A DNA stretch of 64,000 nt from Desulfatibacillum alkenivorans DSM 16219 (GCF_900142135.1 NZ_FQZU01000011.1:60334-124333), one strand, 5' to 3'; positions 33,300-42,837 are shown, numbered from the stretch's first letter. Notes: a model not told the origin generated them from the letters alone. A program made the numbers and translations.

Positions 33300-34709
33300 A
33301 TGCTCTTAAAAGTCGCCTTGTGCATCGACAACCCCGGCCTGTTGGCCAAGCTGAAAAAATCCCTGGAAAGCCTGGACATCAACCTGGAAGCCTACGGCCC
33401 GGGCCGGTTCACCTGGCAAAAGGTCATCAGAAGCTGCGCCGACATAGTGGTCATCAACGAAAGCCTGCTGCCCCGCCCTATTGAAACCAGCATCGCCGCC
33501 CTGAACGACCTGCCCGAAAACCCGGCGACCATCATCCTGCACATGCACGAGTCCTCCGAAGACCAGGCCGGGCTGGTGGCCGCAGGCGCGGACGCTGCGC
33601 TCCATGCAGGCCTGCCGCCCCGCAGCATTGTTCAGGCCATCGAGGGCGTCATGGAGTCCCGCCTGCAATACATTGTGCGGACCGCCCCGCCCACCCGGCC
33701 CGACTACCGGCCCAGGCTGGAGGATTTCCGCTCCAACAGCCAGTCCATGCAGGCCATGCTCCAGGAGGTGAGGCAGGTTATTTCCAGCAACGCCCAGCTG
33801 CTCATCACGGGCGAGACGGGCGTGGGCAAGGAGCGCCTGGCCCGGGCCATCCACTTTGAAAGCCCCCGGGCCTCGGGGCCTTTTGTGACCGTGAACATGG
33901 CCGCCCTGCCCGAGCAATTGCTGGAAAGCGAGTTGTTCGGCCATATCCAGGGGGCCTTCACCGGCGCGGTGCGCTCCCGCAGGGGCGCCTTTGAAATGGC
34001 CCACCGGGGAACCATATTCCTGGACGAAATCGGCGAAATGCCCATCCATCTCCAGGCCAAGCTCTTAAGGGTGCTGCAGGATTTCGAGGTCAAGCCCCTG
34101 GGGGGAGAAAAGGCCATGTGGGTGGACGTGCGGGTGATCGCCGCCACCAACCGGGACCTGGAGGAGGATGTGCGGACCAAGGCTTTCCGCGGGGATCTTT
34201 TTTACCGCCTGAGCGTCATCACCATCACCATTCCCGCCTTGAAGGAGCGCAGGGAGGATATCGCCCATCTCGCCAGGGATTTCATCACCAACCAGCACGC
34301 CCGGCACGGCAAGGACGTGGAAAGCATCTCCCGGGAGGCCATGGAGGCCCTGACGCGCTACGACTGGCCCGGCAACGTGCGGGAGTTGTTCAACGTTCTG
34401 GAACGGGCCATCATCCTGTGTCCGGACCAGGAAATCACCCTCCGCGACCTGCCCCACATTTTTCAAAGCAATGTGAGAACCGAACACGCGGTTCAGGATG
34501 CAGCCCCCGAGTCCTGGAAGGGAAAAACCCTTAAGGAAGTGACGGACCAGGCCCTAAGCCGGGTGGAAAAGCTGTATCTGGAATCGGTTTTGGAGGAAAC
34601 CGCCGGGAAGATCGGCCCGGCCGCGGACATCGCCGGCATCACCACCCGCTCCCTTTACAACAAAATGCAAAAATACGATCTGGACAAACGGGATTTTAAA
34701 CAGATTTAA
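33300..34709 (+). CDS. Sigma-54-dependent transcriptional activator with degenerate receiver domain
   Basis: This 469-residue protein has three domains. Residues 1-120 look like a receiver domain, but the phospho-acceptor position reads VINESLLP where VLLDxxMP is expected, so aspartyl phosphorylation is unlikely. Residues 140-375 are the AAA+ domain: Walker A GETGVGKE, the sigma-54 contact loop GAFTGAV, Walker B GTIFLDEIGEM, and the DWPGNVREL sensor 2. The C-terminus is a Fis-type helix-turn-helix (AADIAGITTRSLYNKMQKY). ATG at 33300 was chosen; the upstream open frame is repeat and leader. No partner kinase is adjacent and the target genes are unknown. Confidence 0.9.
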   Translation: MLLKVALCIDNPGLLAKLKKSLESLDINLEAYGPGRFTWQKVIRSCADIVVINESLLPRPIETSIAALNDLPENPATIILHMHESSEDQAGLVAAGADAALHAGLPPRSIVQAIEGVMESRLQYIVRTAPPTRPDYRPRLEDFRSNSQSMQAMLQEVRQVISSNAQLLITGETGVGKERLARAIHFESPRASGPFVTVNMAALPEQLLESELFGHIQGAFTGAVRSRRGAFEMAHRGTIFLDEIGEMPIHLQAKLLRVLQDFEVKPLGGEKAMWVDVRVIAATNRDLEEDVRTKAFRGDLFYRLSVITITIPALKERREDIAHLARDFITNQHARHGKDVESISREAMEALTRYDWPGNVRELFNVLERAIILCPDQEITLRDLPHIFQSNVRTEHAVQDAAPESWKGKTLKEVTDQALSRVEKLYLESVLEETAGKIGPAADIAGITTRSLYNKMQKYDLDKRDFKQI

Positions 34710-34720
34710 CGGATAGCCCC

Positions 34721-35425
34721 TCAATCCAACCCCTTGGTCAGGGCCTGGATTTCCTTCGCGTTCAGGCGGCGCCATTTGCCCGAGGGCAGGCCGCCCAGAC
34801 GGATGGTGGACATGCGCACCCGGTGAAGCCGTCTGACCTTGTTCTTGGTCAGCTCCACCATTTTGCGAATCTGCCGGTTGCGCCCTTCCTTCAAGACAAT
34901 GGTGAAGGACTTGGGGCCCGTGCGTTTAACCTTGGCGGGCCGGGTTTTTTTGCCTTCCAGCATCATGCCCCGCCGCATGGCGTCCAGGGCCTGGTCCGGC
35001 ACGTCCTTGACGGTTTCCACCTCGTATTCTTTTTCGTGGTCGAACGAAGGATGGGAAAGGCGGTGGTGAATCCGGCCGTCGTCGGTGAGTAAAAGCAGCC
35101 CCGTGGAGTTGTTGTCCAAACGGCCTATGGGGAACAGGCGCTGGGGCAGGTCGATGAGATCCAGGACGATTTTCCGGCCGGGCTGTTTGCACGTCGTCAA
35201 ATACCCGGCCGGTTTGTTGAGCATGATATAGGTCCGGCTTTCCTTGGGCTCCACCTTTTTGCCGTTGACCGCAATCTCGTCCTGGTCCGGGTCGATTTTC
35301 ACGCCCATCTGGGTGACGATTTCGCCGTTGACGGCCACCTTGCCCTGGGAGATCAACTCCTCGGCATGCCGCCGGGAGCAGACCCCGGCGTGGGCCAGAT
35401 ATTTTTGAAGCCTTTCCAAAGCCAT
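34721..35425 (-). CDS. rluB: RsuA/RluB-family pseudouridine synthase
   Basis: This 234-residue rRNA pseudouridine synthase has an N-terminal S4 RNA-binding domain (LQKYLAHAGVCSRRHAEELI), the catalytic Asp in GRLDNNSTGLLLLTDDG near residue 102, and KEYEVE and EGRNRQIRKM motifs. The length and S4 domain fit RluB (23S rRNA position 2605), though RluE/RluF-type enzymes are related. It begins 3 nt after the argJ stop, so the two are probably cotranscribed. Confidence 0.87.
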   Translation of the reverse strand: MALERLQKYLAHAGVCSRRHAEELISQGKVAVNGEIVTQMGVKIDPDQDEIAVNGKKVEPKESRTYIMLNKPAGYLTTCKQPGRKIVLDLIDLPQRLFPIGRLDNNSTGLLLLTDDGRIHHRLSHPSFDHEKEYEVETVKDVPDQALDAMRRGMMLEGKKTRPAKVKRTGPKSFTIVLKEGRNRQIRKMVELTKNKVRRLHRVRMSTIRLGGLPSGKWRRLNAKEIQALTKGLD

Positions 35426-35428
35426 GGA

Positions 35429-36616
35429 TCAGGAACGGTAGTCCGCGTTGATTTTTATGTAATCGTAAGACAGGTCGCAGGTAAGCACGCTGGCCTGGCC
35501 CTTGCCTATTTTCAAGTCGATCTTTACGGTGAACTCGGGCAGTTTCATGACCTCGGTGGCCATGGCCTCCGCCTCCATGTCCAGGCCCATGCCGTCCTTG
35601 ACCATCTGCACGCCGTCAAAAAAGATGTCCACCACGTAAGGATCCAAGGGAACCCCGGCCCGGCCCGCGGCGGCCAAAAGCCTGCCCCAGTTGGCGTCCT
35701 CGCCGAAAAAGGCGGTCTTGACCAAGGGAGAATGGGCGATGACGTCCGCAATCCGCCGGGCGTCCTGGTCGGAATCCGCGCCCTGGATGTCGATGGTCAC
35801 CACCTTGTTCACGCCTTCGCCGTCCTTGACCAGCATGTGCGCCAGATCCAGGCAGACCTTGTCCACGGCCTGCTGAAACAGGTCCATGCACCGGTTGGCC
35901 GCCACCTGGGACAGCCCGCTGGCCATGAGCAGCACCGTGTCGTTGGTGCTGGTGTCTCCGTCGATGGTGATGCGGTTGAACGAGGCGTCCACCGCCGGCC
36001 GAAGCACCCGCTTGAGGGTGTTGGGATTGGCCTGGATGTCCGTGCAGATAAAGCACAGCATGGTGGCCATGTCCGGCCGGATCATGCCCGCGCCTTTGGC
36101 CACGCCCACCACGTTGAAGGTCTGGCCTTCAAAATCCGCCTCCACCGCCGAAACCTTGGGAACGTTGTCCGTGGTCATGATTGCCTCGGCGAAAGACTCG
36201 AAGCCCTCCGGGGACAAGCTGTCCACAAGCCGGGGAAAGGCGTTCCGGATTTTTTCCACGTCCAGGATCTTGCCGATCACGCCCGTGGAAGCCACAAGCA
36301 CGTCTTCGGCGTCCACGCCCAGATTTCCGCTTGCCAGACGCGTGGTTTCCACGGCGTCGTCCACGCCTCGTTTGCCGGTGCAGCAATTGGCGCACCCGCT
36401 ATTTGCAACTACAGCGCGGCACACGCCGGAGCTGATGTTCTTTTTATCCAATAATACAGGGGCGGCCTGGACCTTGTTCCTGGTGAACACCCCGGCCACG
36501 GAGGCCGGGACCGAACAAAAAATCATACCCAGGTCGGGTTTCCCGTTTTTCTTGAGTCCGCACGCCGTTCCGGCCGCGGAAAAGCCCTGACAGGACGCTT
36601 TTTCCAACGTCTTCAT
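35429..36616 (-). CDS. argJ: Bifunctional glutamate N-acetyltransferase / amino-acid acetyltransferase
   Basis: This 395-residue ArgJ transfers the acetyl group from N-acetylornithine to glutamate, and in the bifunctional form also uses acetyl-CoA, for arginine synthesis. It is made as a precursor that cuts itself before the Thr in KGAGMIRPDMATML. VANSGCANCCTG, TTDNVPK, DGDTSTNDT and EDANWGR are conserved family blocks. ATG at 36616 was chosen for AAGGGAC about 10 nt upstream; the frame is open to 36673. It is transcribed divergently from the UbiA-family gene. Confidence 0.93.
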   Translation of the reverse strand: MKTLEKASCQGFSAAGTACGLKKNGKPDLGMIFCSVPASVAGVFTRNKVQAAPVLLDKKNISSGVCRAVVANSGCANCCTGKRGVDDAVETTRLASGNLGVDAEDVLVASTGVIGKILDVEKIRNAFPRLVDSLSPEGFESFAEAIMTTDNVPKVSAVEADFEGQTFNVVGVAKGAGMIRPDMATMLCFICTDIQANPNTLKRVLRPAVDASFNRITIDGDTSTNDTVLLMASGLSQVAANRCMDLFQQAVDKVCLDLAHMLVKDGEGVNKVVTIDIQGADSDQDARRIADVIAHSPLVKTAFFGEDANWGRLLAAAGRAGVPLDPYVVDIFFDGVQMVKDGMGLDMEAEAMATEVMKLPEFTVKIDLKIGKGQASVLTCDLSYDYIKINADYRS

Positions 36617-36734
36617 GATTGTGTCCCTTTGGTTTGATTGTCTATCAGGCATTGCAATGAAAAGTAAAATCATTTACCATGCCCCAAGCCATCTGACAAG
36701 AATAACCACCCACTGGAACAGATTCTTAATAATA

Positions 36735-37700
36735 ATGCAACCGGAAAAAACGACCTCTATTCAGGTTTCCCATCTCCGTCCGGGCGCCGGGGGGGAGGAG
36801 CCCTTGTTCACGGAAGCGCGCAACCCGGCCATGGACATGCTTCGGGCCATGCGCCCCCATCAGTGGGTGAAGAATTTTTTGGTCTTTGTACCTGTTTTCA
36901 CGGGACATCAGGTCTCCCTGCTCCACCTGTCGTCCGGGCTGGCGGCATTTCTCTGCCTGAGCCTGTGCGCATCGGCCCTGTACCTGATCAACGACGTCCT
37001 GGACCTGGAAGCCGACAAAATCCACCCCCATAAAAAGAACAGGCCCTTCGCCTCGGGCGCCCTGCCTCCCCAATTCGGGCTGGCCGCCGCCCCCCTGCTG
37101 GCATTGGCGGCCATGGGCTGCGCATTGTGGATGCCCGTCTATTTGGCTGGAACCTTGATCGTTTATTTGGTTCTGGGCCTCAATTACTCCTTGTGGATTA
37201 AAAAAATCGCCTTTCTGGACGTCCTGGTCCTGGCGGTCATGTATACCTTGAGGATTGTTGCGGGAGGCGCCGCGGCCGGTATCCCCATCTCCCTGTGGCT
37301 GCTGATTTTTTCCGTCCTGTTCTTCACCAGCCTGGCCATGGCCAAACGCTACGTGGAAGCGGCCGCCCTGCCCGGGAGAAACCGGTCCAGGGCCAAGGGC
37401 CGGGGTTACGGGGTCGGGGACGAAAAAATCCTGGGCGCCCTGGGCGCCGCCTTCGGCATAGCCTCCATTGCGGTTTTGTGCTTTTACGCAGGAAGCCGAA
37501 AGGCGGCGGAATTATACCGTTCGCCCTCCTTATTATGGGCCGGATGCGCCCTGCTTCTCCTGTGGCTGGGATTGCTTTGGAGCAAGGCCCGAAAAGGCGC
37601 CTTGTCCGACGATCCCATTGTCTTCGCCTTAAAAAACAAGGCCTCCCTGGCCCTGCTTTGCGCCGTGGGCGCGGTTTTCATTGCTGCGGGGTGGATATGA
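36735..37700 (+). CDS. UbiA-family prenyltransferase, decaprenyl-phosphate phosphoribosyltransferase-like
   Basis: This is a UbiA-superfamily membrane protein of about 321 residues. RAMRPHQWVKNFLVFVPVF near the N-terminus, the Asp-rich LINDVLDLEADKIHP followed by KKNRPFASG, and the mid-protein MYTLRIVAGG plus MAKRY are close to mycobacterial Rv3806c, which makes decaprenylphosphoryl-5-phosphoribose. About eight transmembrane segments are expected. Pairing with a DprE1-like oxidase (ATGA overlap downstream) strongly supports this over quinone biosynthesis. The start is uncertain: ATG 36735 has no clear ribosome site and ATG 36657 or 36831 are alternatives. Confidence 0.8.
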   Translation: MQPEKTTSIQVSHLRPGAGGEEPLFTEARNPAMDMLRAMRPHQWVKNFLVFVPVFTGHQVSLLHLSSGLAAFLCLSLCASALYLINDVLDLEADKIHPHKKNRPFASGALPPQFGLAAAPLLALAAMGCALWMPVYLAGTLIVYLVLGLNYSLWIKKIAFLDVLVLAVMYTLRIVAGGAAAGIPISLWLLIFSVLFFTSLAMAKRYVEAAALPGRNRSRAKGRGYGVGDEKILGALGAAFGIASIAVLCFYAGSRKAAELYRSPSLLWAGCALLLLWLGLLWSKARKGALSDDPIVFALKNKASLALLCAVGAVFIAAGWI

Positions 37701-39034
37701 CGGCCTGCCAATATCCGTCATGGGGCCGCCTGGACTTCGGCCCGCAACACGGGGAGCGCATTCCTGCAGAGAACTTCTCCCTGGACGCCCTGGCGTCTTC
37801 GCCGCCCTATTTGCCGTACGGAAACGGACGCTCCTACGGAGATTCCTGCCTCAACACCCAGGGCGCGCTTCTGGATTGCCGGGGCCTGAGCAAAATCCTG
37901 GACTTTGACGAGAAAACCGGCGTCATCAAATGCCAGGCCGGCGTGTTGCTTTCCCAAATCCTGGACCACGCCCTGCCCAAAGGATGGATTTTGCCCGTCA
38001 CCCCCGGAACCCGGTTCGTCACCATAGGCGGATGCATCGCCAACGACGTGCACGGCAAGAATCACCACCAGGCCGGGACATTCGGGCGCCATGCGCTTTG
38101 CTTTGAGCTAAAGCGCTCCAACGGCGAAACGTTGCTGTGCTCTCCAGAGGAAAACCCGGACCTTTTCCGGGCGACCATAGGCGGCCTGGGCCTGACCGGG
38201 CTGATTTCCTGGGCGGAAATCCAGCTTTCCCCCTGCCAAAACCCGGTCATCCATCAGGAAACCCTCAAATTTTCCGGCCTGGACGGTTTTTTCGACCTGT
38301 CCGAGGAGTCTGACGCAAACCATGAGTTCACCGTCGCCTGGGTGGATTGCCTGGCCCGGGGCAAATCCCTGGGCAGGGGCCATTTCATCCGGGGAAACTA
38401 TTCCCCGGCCACGCCCGGCAAAAGCGCGGGACCGCGCACCATCCAAATGCCGTTTGACCCGCCCTTCTCCCTGGTGAACAAGCTCAGCCTCAGGGCCTTC
38501 AACAGCCTGTACTACAACAGGCAGGCGGCCCCAAAAAAATCCCGCATTGTCCCATGCCGGACCTTTTTCTATCCTTTGGACGCCATTGAACACTGGAACC
38601 GGCTCTACGGCAAAAAAGGCTTTTACCAATATCAATGCGTGATCCCCCCCGAAAGCAGCCGGGAAGGCGTGCGGGAAATTCTGGACAGGATCGCCGCCGC
38701 CGGGATAGGATCTTTTCTGGCGGTTTTAAAGAGATTCGGAAACATTACGTCTCCTGGGCTTCTGTCCTTTCCCAGGCCGGGCGTAACTCTGGCATTGGAT
38801 TTTCCCAACCAGGGCCCTAAAACCCTGGCATTGTTTAATAAATTGGATCAGGTCGCCGCGCAGGCGGGCGGAGCCCTGTATCCCGCAAAAGACGCCCGTA
38901 TGAGCCCGAAGATGTTCCGTTTGTCATTCCCCGCCCTTGAAAAATTCCTCCCCCATGTGGACCCGGCTTTCAGCTCCTGTTTCTGGCGCCGGCAAATCAT
39001 GGGCGCCGGGAATAAGATTTGCGATTTTAGATAA
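37697..39034 (+). CDS. DprE1-like FAD-dependent oxidase (decaprenylphosphoryl-ribose 2-epimerase subunit type)
   Basis: This 445-residue protein of the VAO/FAD_binding_4 family would oxidise C2 of a polyprenyl-phosphoryl ribose. GNGRSYGDS near residue 40, TPGTRFVTIGGCIANDVHGK near 100 followed by NHHQAG, WNRLYGKKGFYQYQ near 308 and PAKDARMSP near 400 track M. tuberculosis DprE1 closely, including the active-site His and the Lys of the AKD motif. The Cys attacked by benzothiazinones (Cys387 in Mtb) is Ala here (LALDFP). ATG at 37697 overlaps the UbiA stop. The partner reductase DprE2 is not found nearby. Confidence 0.85.
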   Translation: MTACQYPSWGRLDFGPQHGERIPAENFSLDALASSPPYLPYGNGRSYGDSCLNTQGALLDCRGLSKILDFDEKTGVIKCQAGVLLSQILDHALPKGWILPVTPGTRFVTIGGCIANDVHGKNHHQAGTFGRHALCFELKRSNGETLLCSPEENPDLFRATIGGLGLTGLISWAEIQLSPCQNPVIHQETLKFSGLDGFFDLSEESDANHEFTVAWVDCLARGKSLGRGHFIRGNYSPATPGKSAGPRTIQMPFDPPFSLVNKLSLRAFNSLYYNRQAAPKKSRIVPCRTFFYPLDAIEHWNRLYGKKGFYQYQCVIPPESSREGVREILDRIAAAGIGSFLAVLKRFGNITSPGLLSFPRPGVTLALDFPNQGPKTLALFNKLDQVAAQAGGALYPAKDARMSPKMFRLSFPALEKFLPHVDPAFSSCFWRRQIMGAGNKICDFR

Positions 39035-39060
39035 AATAATCAATAGATTGGAGGCGATTC

Positions 39061-39513
39061 ATGACCAAGAAGGCGCCAATGCCCACCTTGCGGCTTTGTG
39101 ACATCGGAGAACGCATCGGATTGATCATCGTTTGGAAGTCAGGGGTGGTCTACTCGAACCAGACAGGCGGGCTGGCATGCTTTCTTTCCAAGCAGGAAGG
39201 CGTTTTTGTGCCCATTGGAGAAGGCCTGCTTAACCAGGACGAACTCCTTTGGGAGCATTTTACCGGGTCCAAATGGTTCGGCGCCTGCATGGACGGCATC
39301 GACGAAGAAACCGCCGACTACATTGACGAAGTGCTGGAGCAAAACATCGAGACTTCCTGCGTGAAGGTGGATAGAAGCCGTCTTGGAAAATCCCACGAAG
39401 CCTGGATTTACGTTAAGATTATGGACGACCCCAATTCTGAGGAACGAAGAATCATCAAAGGATTTGACGGCTGCCGGGCGATTTTAACCTGGGATAACAG
39501 CGAGCTGCCTTGA
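39061..39513 (+). CDS. DUF6210-like hypothetical protein
   Basis: This 150-residue soluble protein has IIVWKSGVVYSNQTGG near residue 22, EGVFVPIG near 50, and a C-terminal EAWIYVKIMDD and FDGCRAILTWDNSELP. These resemble what I remember of DUF6210 proteins; no function is known for that family. It follows the DprE1-like gene by 26 nt with GGAGG before the ATG, so it may share its transcript, although a metabolic link is not obvious. Confidence 0.6.
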   Translation: MTKKAPMPTLRLCDIGERIGLIIVWKSGVVYSNQTGGLACFLSKQEGVFVPIGEGLLNQDELLWEHFTGSKWFGACMDGIDEETADYIDEVLEQNIETSCVKVDRSRLGKSHEAWIYVKIMDDPNSEERRIIKGFDGCRAILTWDNSELP

Positions 39514-39541
39514 ATTTCAAAAGCACCCTCTCCAAATTCGC

Positions 39542-42500
39542 TCACGCCGGTCCCGCCGCAAGCGCCTCTTGAATGGTCTGCGCAAGAACCTGCCGATCCA
39601 CGGGTTTTTGAAGAAGTTTGACCGCCTCAAGCCCTGTTTCCTTCTGAAAAACGCCTGAATCCGCGCATCCGGTGCATAAAATGACGGGGATTTCAGGCCG
39701 GACGGCCAGGATCTTTTGCGCCAGGAGATCGCCGTTAAGGCCGGGCATGATCATGTCGGTTATGACTAAATCAAAGGAATCCGGATTGTTGGCGAAAAGA
39801 TCCAATGCGGCCTGGCTGGATTCCTCCGCATGAACCAAATACCCGAGTTTCTCCAACGAGCGCTTGGTCATCCTGAGAGTCTGGGGCTCGTCATCCACGA
39901 CTAAAATCCGCTCTTCTTCCCCTTTGGGAGCCTCCTTTGCCTCAGGCTTCGCCTTTTCATCACTGGCGCCCGGAGCAGCGGGCAGATACACCTCAAACAG
40001 GGCGCCCTGGTTCCGTTGGCTCCGCACGCAAATCTCCCCTTTGTGGCTTTTCACAATGCTGTGCACCATGGCCAGCCCCATTCCGGTCCCCTCCCCCACG
40101 TCCTTTGTGGTGAAATAAGGCTCGAAGATCCTTTCCATCACCGCCTTGGACATCCCCGGCCCGGTGTCGGAGACGGACAACTTTTGATAATGCCCTTCAG
40201 GCAGATTGGAAGCGAGAGCGCCGCCGTCTCCGTTTAAGCTCACCTTTTCCAGGCTGATGGTCATGACGCCGCCCATGTTCTTCATGGCCTGATAGGCGTT
40301 GGTGCACAGGTTCATCACCATCTGATGAAGCTGGGAGGAATTGCCGAAAACCCCGCTGCCGGCGTCGGGAAGCGTCGCTTTAACCTCAATGGTGGAGGGG
40401 ATGGAGCCTTTTAACAGGCTGAGCGACTCCTTTACCACGGCGCTCAGATCCACTAACGAAGGTGCCTCGGACGACCTTCTGCCAAAGGTGAGGATTTGGG
40501 AAACCAGTTCTTTGGCCCTGACGGCCGCTCGCAGGATTTCGTCCAGAACCTCCGTGGTGGACTCCCGGCCTTTATGCTCTTCCATGAGCATCTGGGTGTA
40601 GCCTATGATGGGGTGCAAAATATTGTTGAAATCATGGGCGATGCCGCCGGCCAGGGTGCCGATGGCTTCCATCTTTCTGGCCTGCAGCAACTGGGCTTCC
40701 AGTTCGCTTTTTTCCCTTTCCGCTTTTTTTCGCGCCCGGATGTCCCGCGTGGCGCCTCGAACTCCAACAGGCTGCCCCTCGTCATTCAATATCCAGTTGG
40801 AGGTGACCTCCACATCGATAATGTCCCCGCTTTTGGTGTATTGCTGCAATTCAAGGGTCGCCGGGTGCCCGTTGAAAGCCCGGTCGGAAGCCAGCTCTCG
40901 CGCAATGGAGCGCTGAACCTTGGCCCAGGATTCCGGGGTGAGGTATTGGTCCAGGGTCATTTTCATGACCTCGTCCACGGTGAAGCCGCTCATCCTTTCC
41001 ACTGAGGGGCTTATATAGGTAAAAGCTCCGCCCAGAGTCATGGTCCATATAATGTCCGTGGAATTCTCCGCCAGCAGGCGAAACCGGATTTCGCTGTCGC
41101 GCAGAGCTTCCTCCGCCTTTTTCCTGTCTTCAATGTTGCGAATCGTCCCCGCAGTGCCCGTGGGCTTCCCCTCTTCGTCAAACAAAAAGGCGGCGGTAAT
41201 GGAAGCCCGCACAATAGATCCGTCCTTGTCAATAAACTCGGCTTCGTAATCATTGATCCTTCCATGGCTGACCATGGCTTCGAGCCGGTCGTTTCTTTCA
41301 TCCGGACTGACGGTCAGGGAGCGGATGTTTCTGCCGATCAACTCCTCCCGGGTGTACTGGGTTACATAGCGAATGGAAGGGCTGACCTCGCGGATGATGC
41401 CGTCCAGGTCGGCCTCGAAATACACGTCCTGGATGTTTTCATACACCCTCCTGTATTTCTCCTCACTCTCCCTTAAGGCCTTTTCCGCAACGATCTGAGC
41501 CTCCACATCCCTGGAAATGCCCACCAGTCCCACGGGATTCCTATCATCGTCATACAAGAAACCCGCCTTGATTTCCGTATGAATAGGCGTACCGTCCTTG
41601 CGAATCAACTGGATGATGACATTACGCCTCACATCGATGTCGGGAAACTGCCGGTTCTCCTCAAAGCCGCTCAATAACTCTTGCTGCACCAGGCCAAGGC
41701 CTTCCTCCGTCATGATTCCATACGCGGACGTCCCTATCACTTCGGCCGGTTCAAACCCCAAAAGCCCTTTCACCGACGGGCTGGAGTACACGAACCTCAT
41801 ATCCATATCCAGCACCCAGACATTGTCCGAGATGTTCTCCGCCAACAGCCTGTAGCGCCTTTCGCTTTCCTCCAACTGATCCCGAACCACAAGGGCTTCC
41901 GCAACCTGATTTCCAAGCTGCCAGGTCATGAACATGACCACGCCCATAAACGAAAACTCGATGATGTAAATAAAATCGTACAAGCCGAGCCGGACCGCGG
42001 AATCGTTGGCGATGCCTATAAAAAACACCATGAACGAAGCGACCATGGCCAGCCCCTTGCGCAGGCTGCGATGCCGCGTATACCACAAGGTCACCCAACA
42101 GAAATAAGCGATAAAAAGCACCCGAATCAAATAGCGGAAAGCGCCAAAAGAACTCAAGGAGAACTCGTAAAAGGTTACGGGCCCAAACCATGGCATATGA
42201 ACTTTCTGCAGGACCGGGGCCTGCTCCAGCCAGAACAACCCTCCGGGGGCGAAAACCCCGATGATAAAAGCAATGGAAAAATAGGCCGTGAAAAAATAGA
42301 CCGGGCGTTTGTCCGGGTGGCCCGTGTATGCATGAAGATACCAGACCAGGGCCAAACCGCTGGGGGCGAGAATGAGCATTCGCAGCTTGAGCCAGTATGT
42401 CGCCTGCTCGGGATAGCTCGCATTATACACATTGATGGAAATGATGTCGTACAGGACCATCAGAAGGCACACAACGGCGAAGTACAGGTATTCCTTTCGC

Positions 42501-42592
42501 ACACTTTGCCTGACGTACACCAGGGCGTGAAAAATGGCCGAGCCCATGGTCAGGGCTGCTGCAATCGCAATAGGCATGGACAAAGGAGACAT
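39542..42592 (-). CDS. Membrane hybrid histidine kinase (7TM-PAS-PAS-PAS-HisKA-HATPase-receiver)
   Basis: This is a 1016-residue sensor. About seven transmembrane segments fill residues 1-230. Three PAS domains follow (ESERRYRLLAENISDNVW near 240, ESEEKYRRVYENIQD near 370, DSEIRFRLLAENSTD near 500). The HisKA box GGIAHDFNNIL places the phospho-His near residue 650. The HATPase has GPGMSKAVMERIFEPYFTT and GTGMGLAMVH. The C-terminal receiver (ILVVDDEPQT) has its Asp in VITDMIMPG near 945. No DNA-binding output is present, so signal must pass to a separate protein. It is divergent from phoB and not obviously part of the phosphate system. Signal unknown. Confidence 0.92.
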   Translation of the reverse strand: MSPLSMPIAIAAALTMGSAIFHALVYVRQSVRKEYLYFAVVCLLMVLYDIISINVYNASYPEQATYWLKLRMLILAPSGLALVWYLHAYTGHPDKRPVYFFTAYFSIAFIIGVFAPGGLFWLEQAPVLQKVHMPWFGPVTFYEFSLSSFGAFRYLIRVLFIAYFCWVTLWYTRHRSLRKGLAMVASFMVFFIGIANDSAVRLGLYDFIYIIEFSFMGVVMFMTWQLGNQVAEALVVRDQLEESERRYRLLAENISDNVWVLDMDMRFVYSSPSVKGLLGFEPAEVIGTSAYGIMTEEGLGLVQQELLSGFEENRQFPDIDVRRNVIIQLIRKDGTPIHTEIKAGFLYDDDRNPVGLVGISRDVEAQIVAEKALRESEEKYRRVYENIQDVYFEADLDGIIREVSPSIRYVTQYTREELIGRNIRSLTVSPDERNDRLEAMVSHGRINDYEAEFIDKDGSIVRASITAAFLFDEEGKPTGTAGTIRNIEDRKKAEEALRDSEIRFRLLAENSTDIIWTMTLGGAFTYISPSVERMSGFTVDEVMKMTLDQYLTPESWAKVQRSIARELASDRAFNGHPATLELQQYTKSGDIIDVEVTSNWILNDEGQPVGVRGATRDIRARKKAEREKSELEAQLLQARKMEAIGTLAGGIAHDFNNILHPIIGYTQMLMEEHKGRESTTEVLDEILRAAVRAKELVSQILTFGRRSSEAPSLVDLSAVVKESLSLLKGSIPSTIEVKATLPDAGSGVFGNSSQLHQMVMNLCTNAYQAMKNMGGVMTISLEKVSLNGDGGALASNLPEGHYQKLSVSDTGPGMSKAVMERIFEPYFTTKDVGEGTGMGLAMVHSIVKSHKGEICVRSQRNQGALFEVYLPAAPGASDEKAKPEAKEAPKGEEERILVVDDEPQTLRMTKRSLEKLGYLVHAEESSQAALDLFANNPDSFDLVITDMIMPGLNGDLLAQKILAVRPEIPVILCTGCADSGVFQKETGLEAVKLLQKPVDRQVLAQTIQEALAAGPA

Positions 42593-42808
42593 TAAACAAA
42601 ACCTTGTTGCAGCACAATCATGCGCATTTTAAAAAGCATCCAAGGTAAAAACAACTCAAAGAAAGGCCCACCCTCAGAGCCCGCCTTGCTAAACCTGCAC
42701 ATCGATATCATAAATGATTTGCCGTACAGACTACCACATTATTTGATCTCCATCAAGAAAACTGCTATTTTCGGTCCAATGGAAAACCCAACCAAACCTT
42801 TATCAAAT

Positions 42809-42837
42809 CCTAACAAAGGCCTAACTTTCGCGTTACA
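42809..42837 (+). promoter_or_regulatory. PHO box upstream of phoB
   Basis: Three seven-base repeats spaced 11 bp apart: CCTAACA (42809-42815), CCTAACT (42820-42826) and CGTTACA (42831-42837). A weaker CTTTATC sits at 42798. The same repeat type precedes pstS. This fits PhoB autoregulation. Confidence 0.65.
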
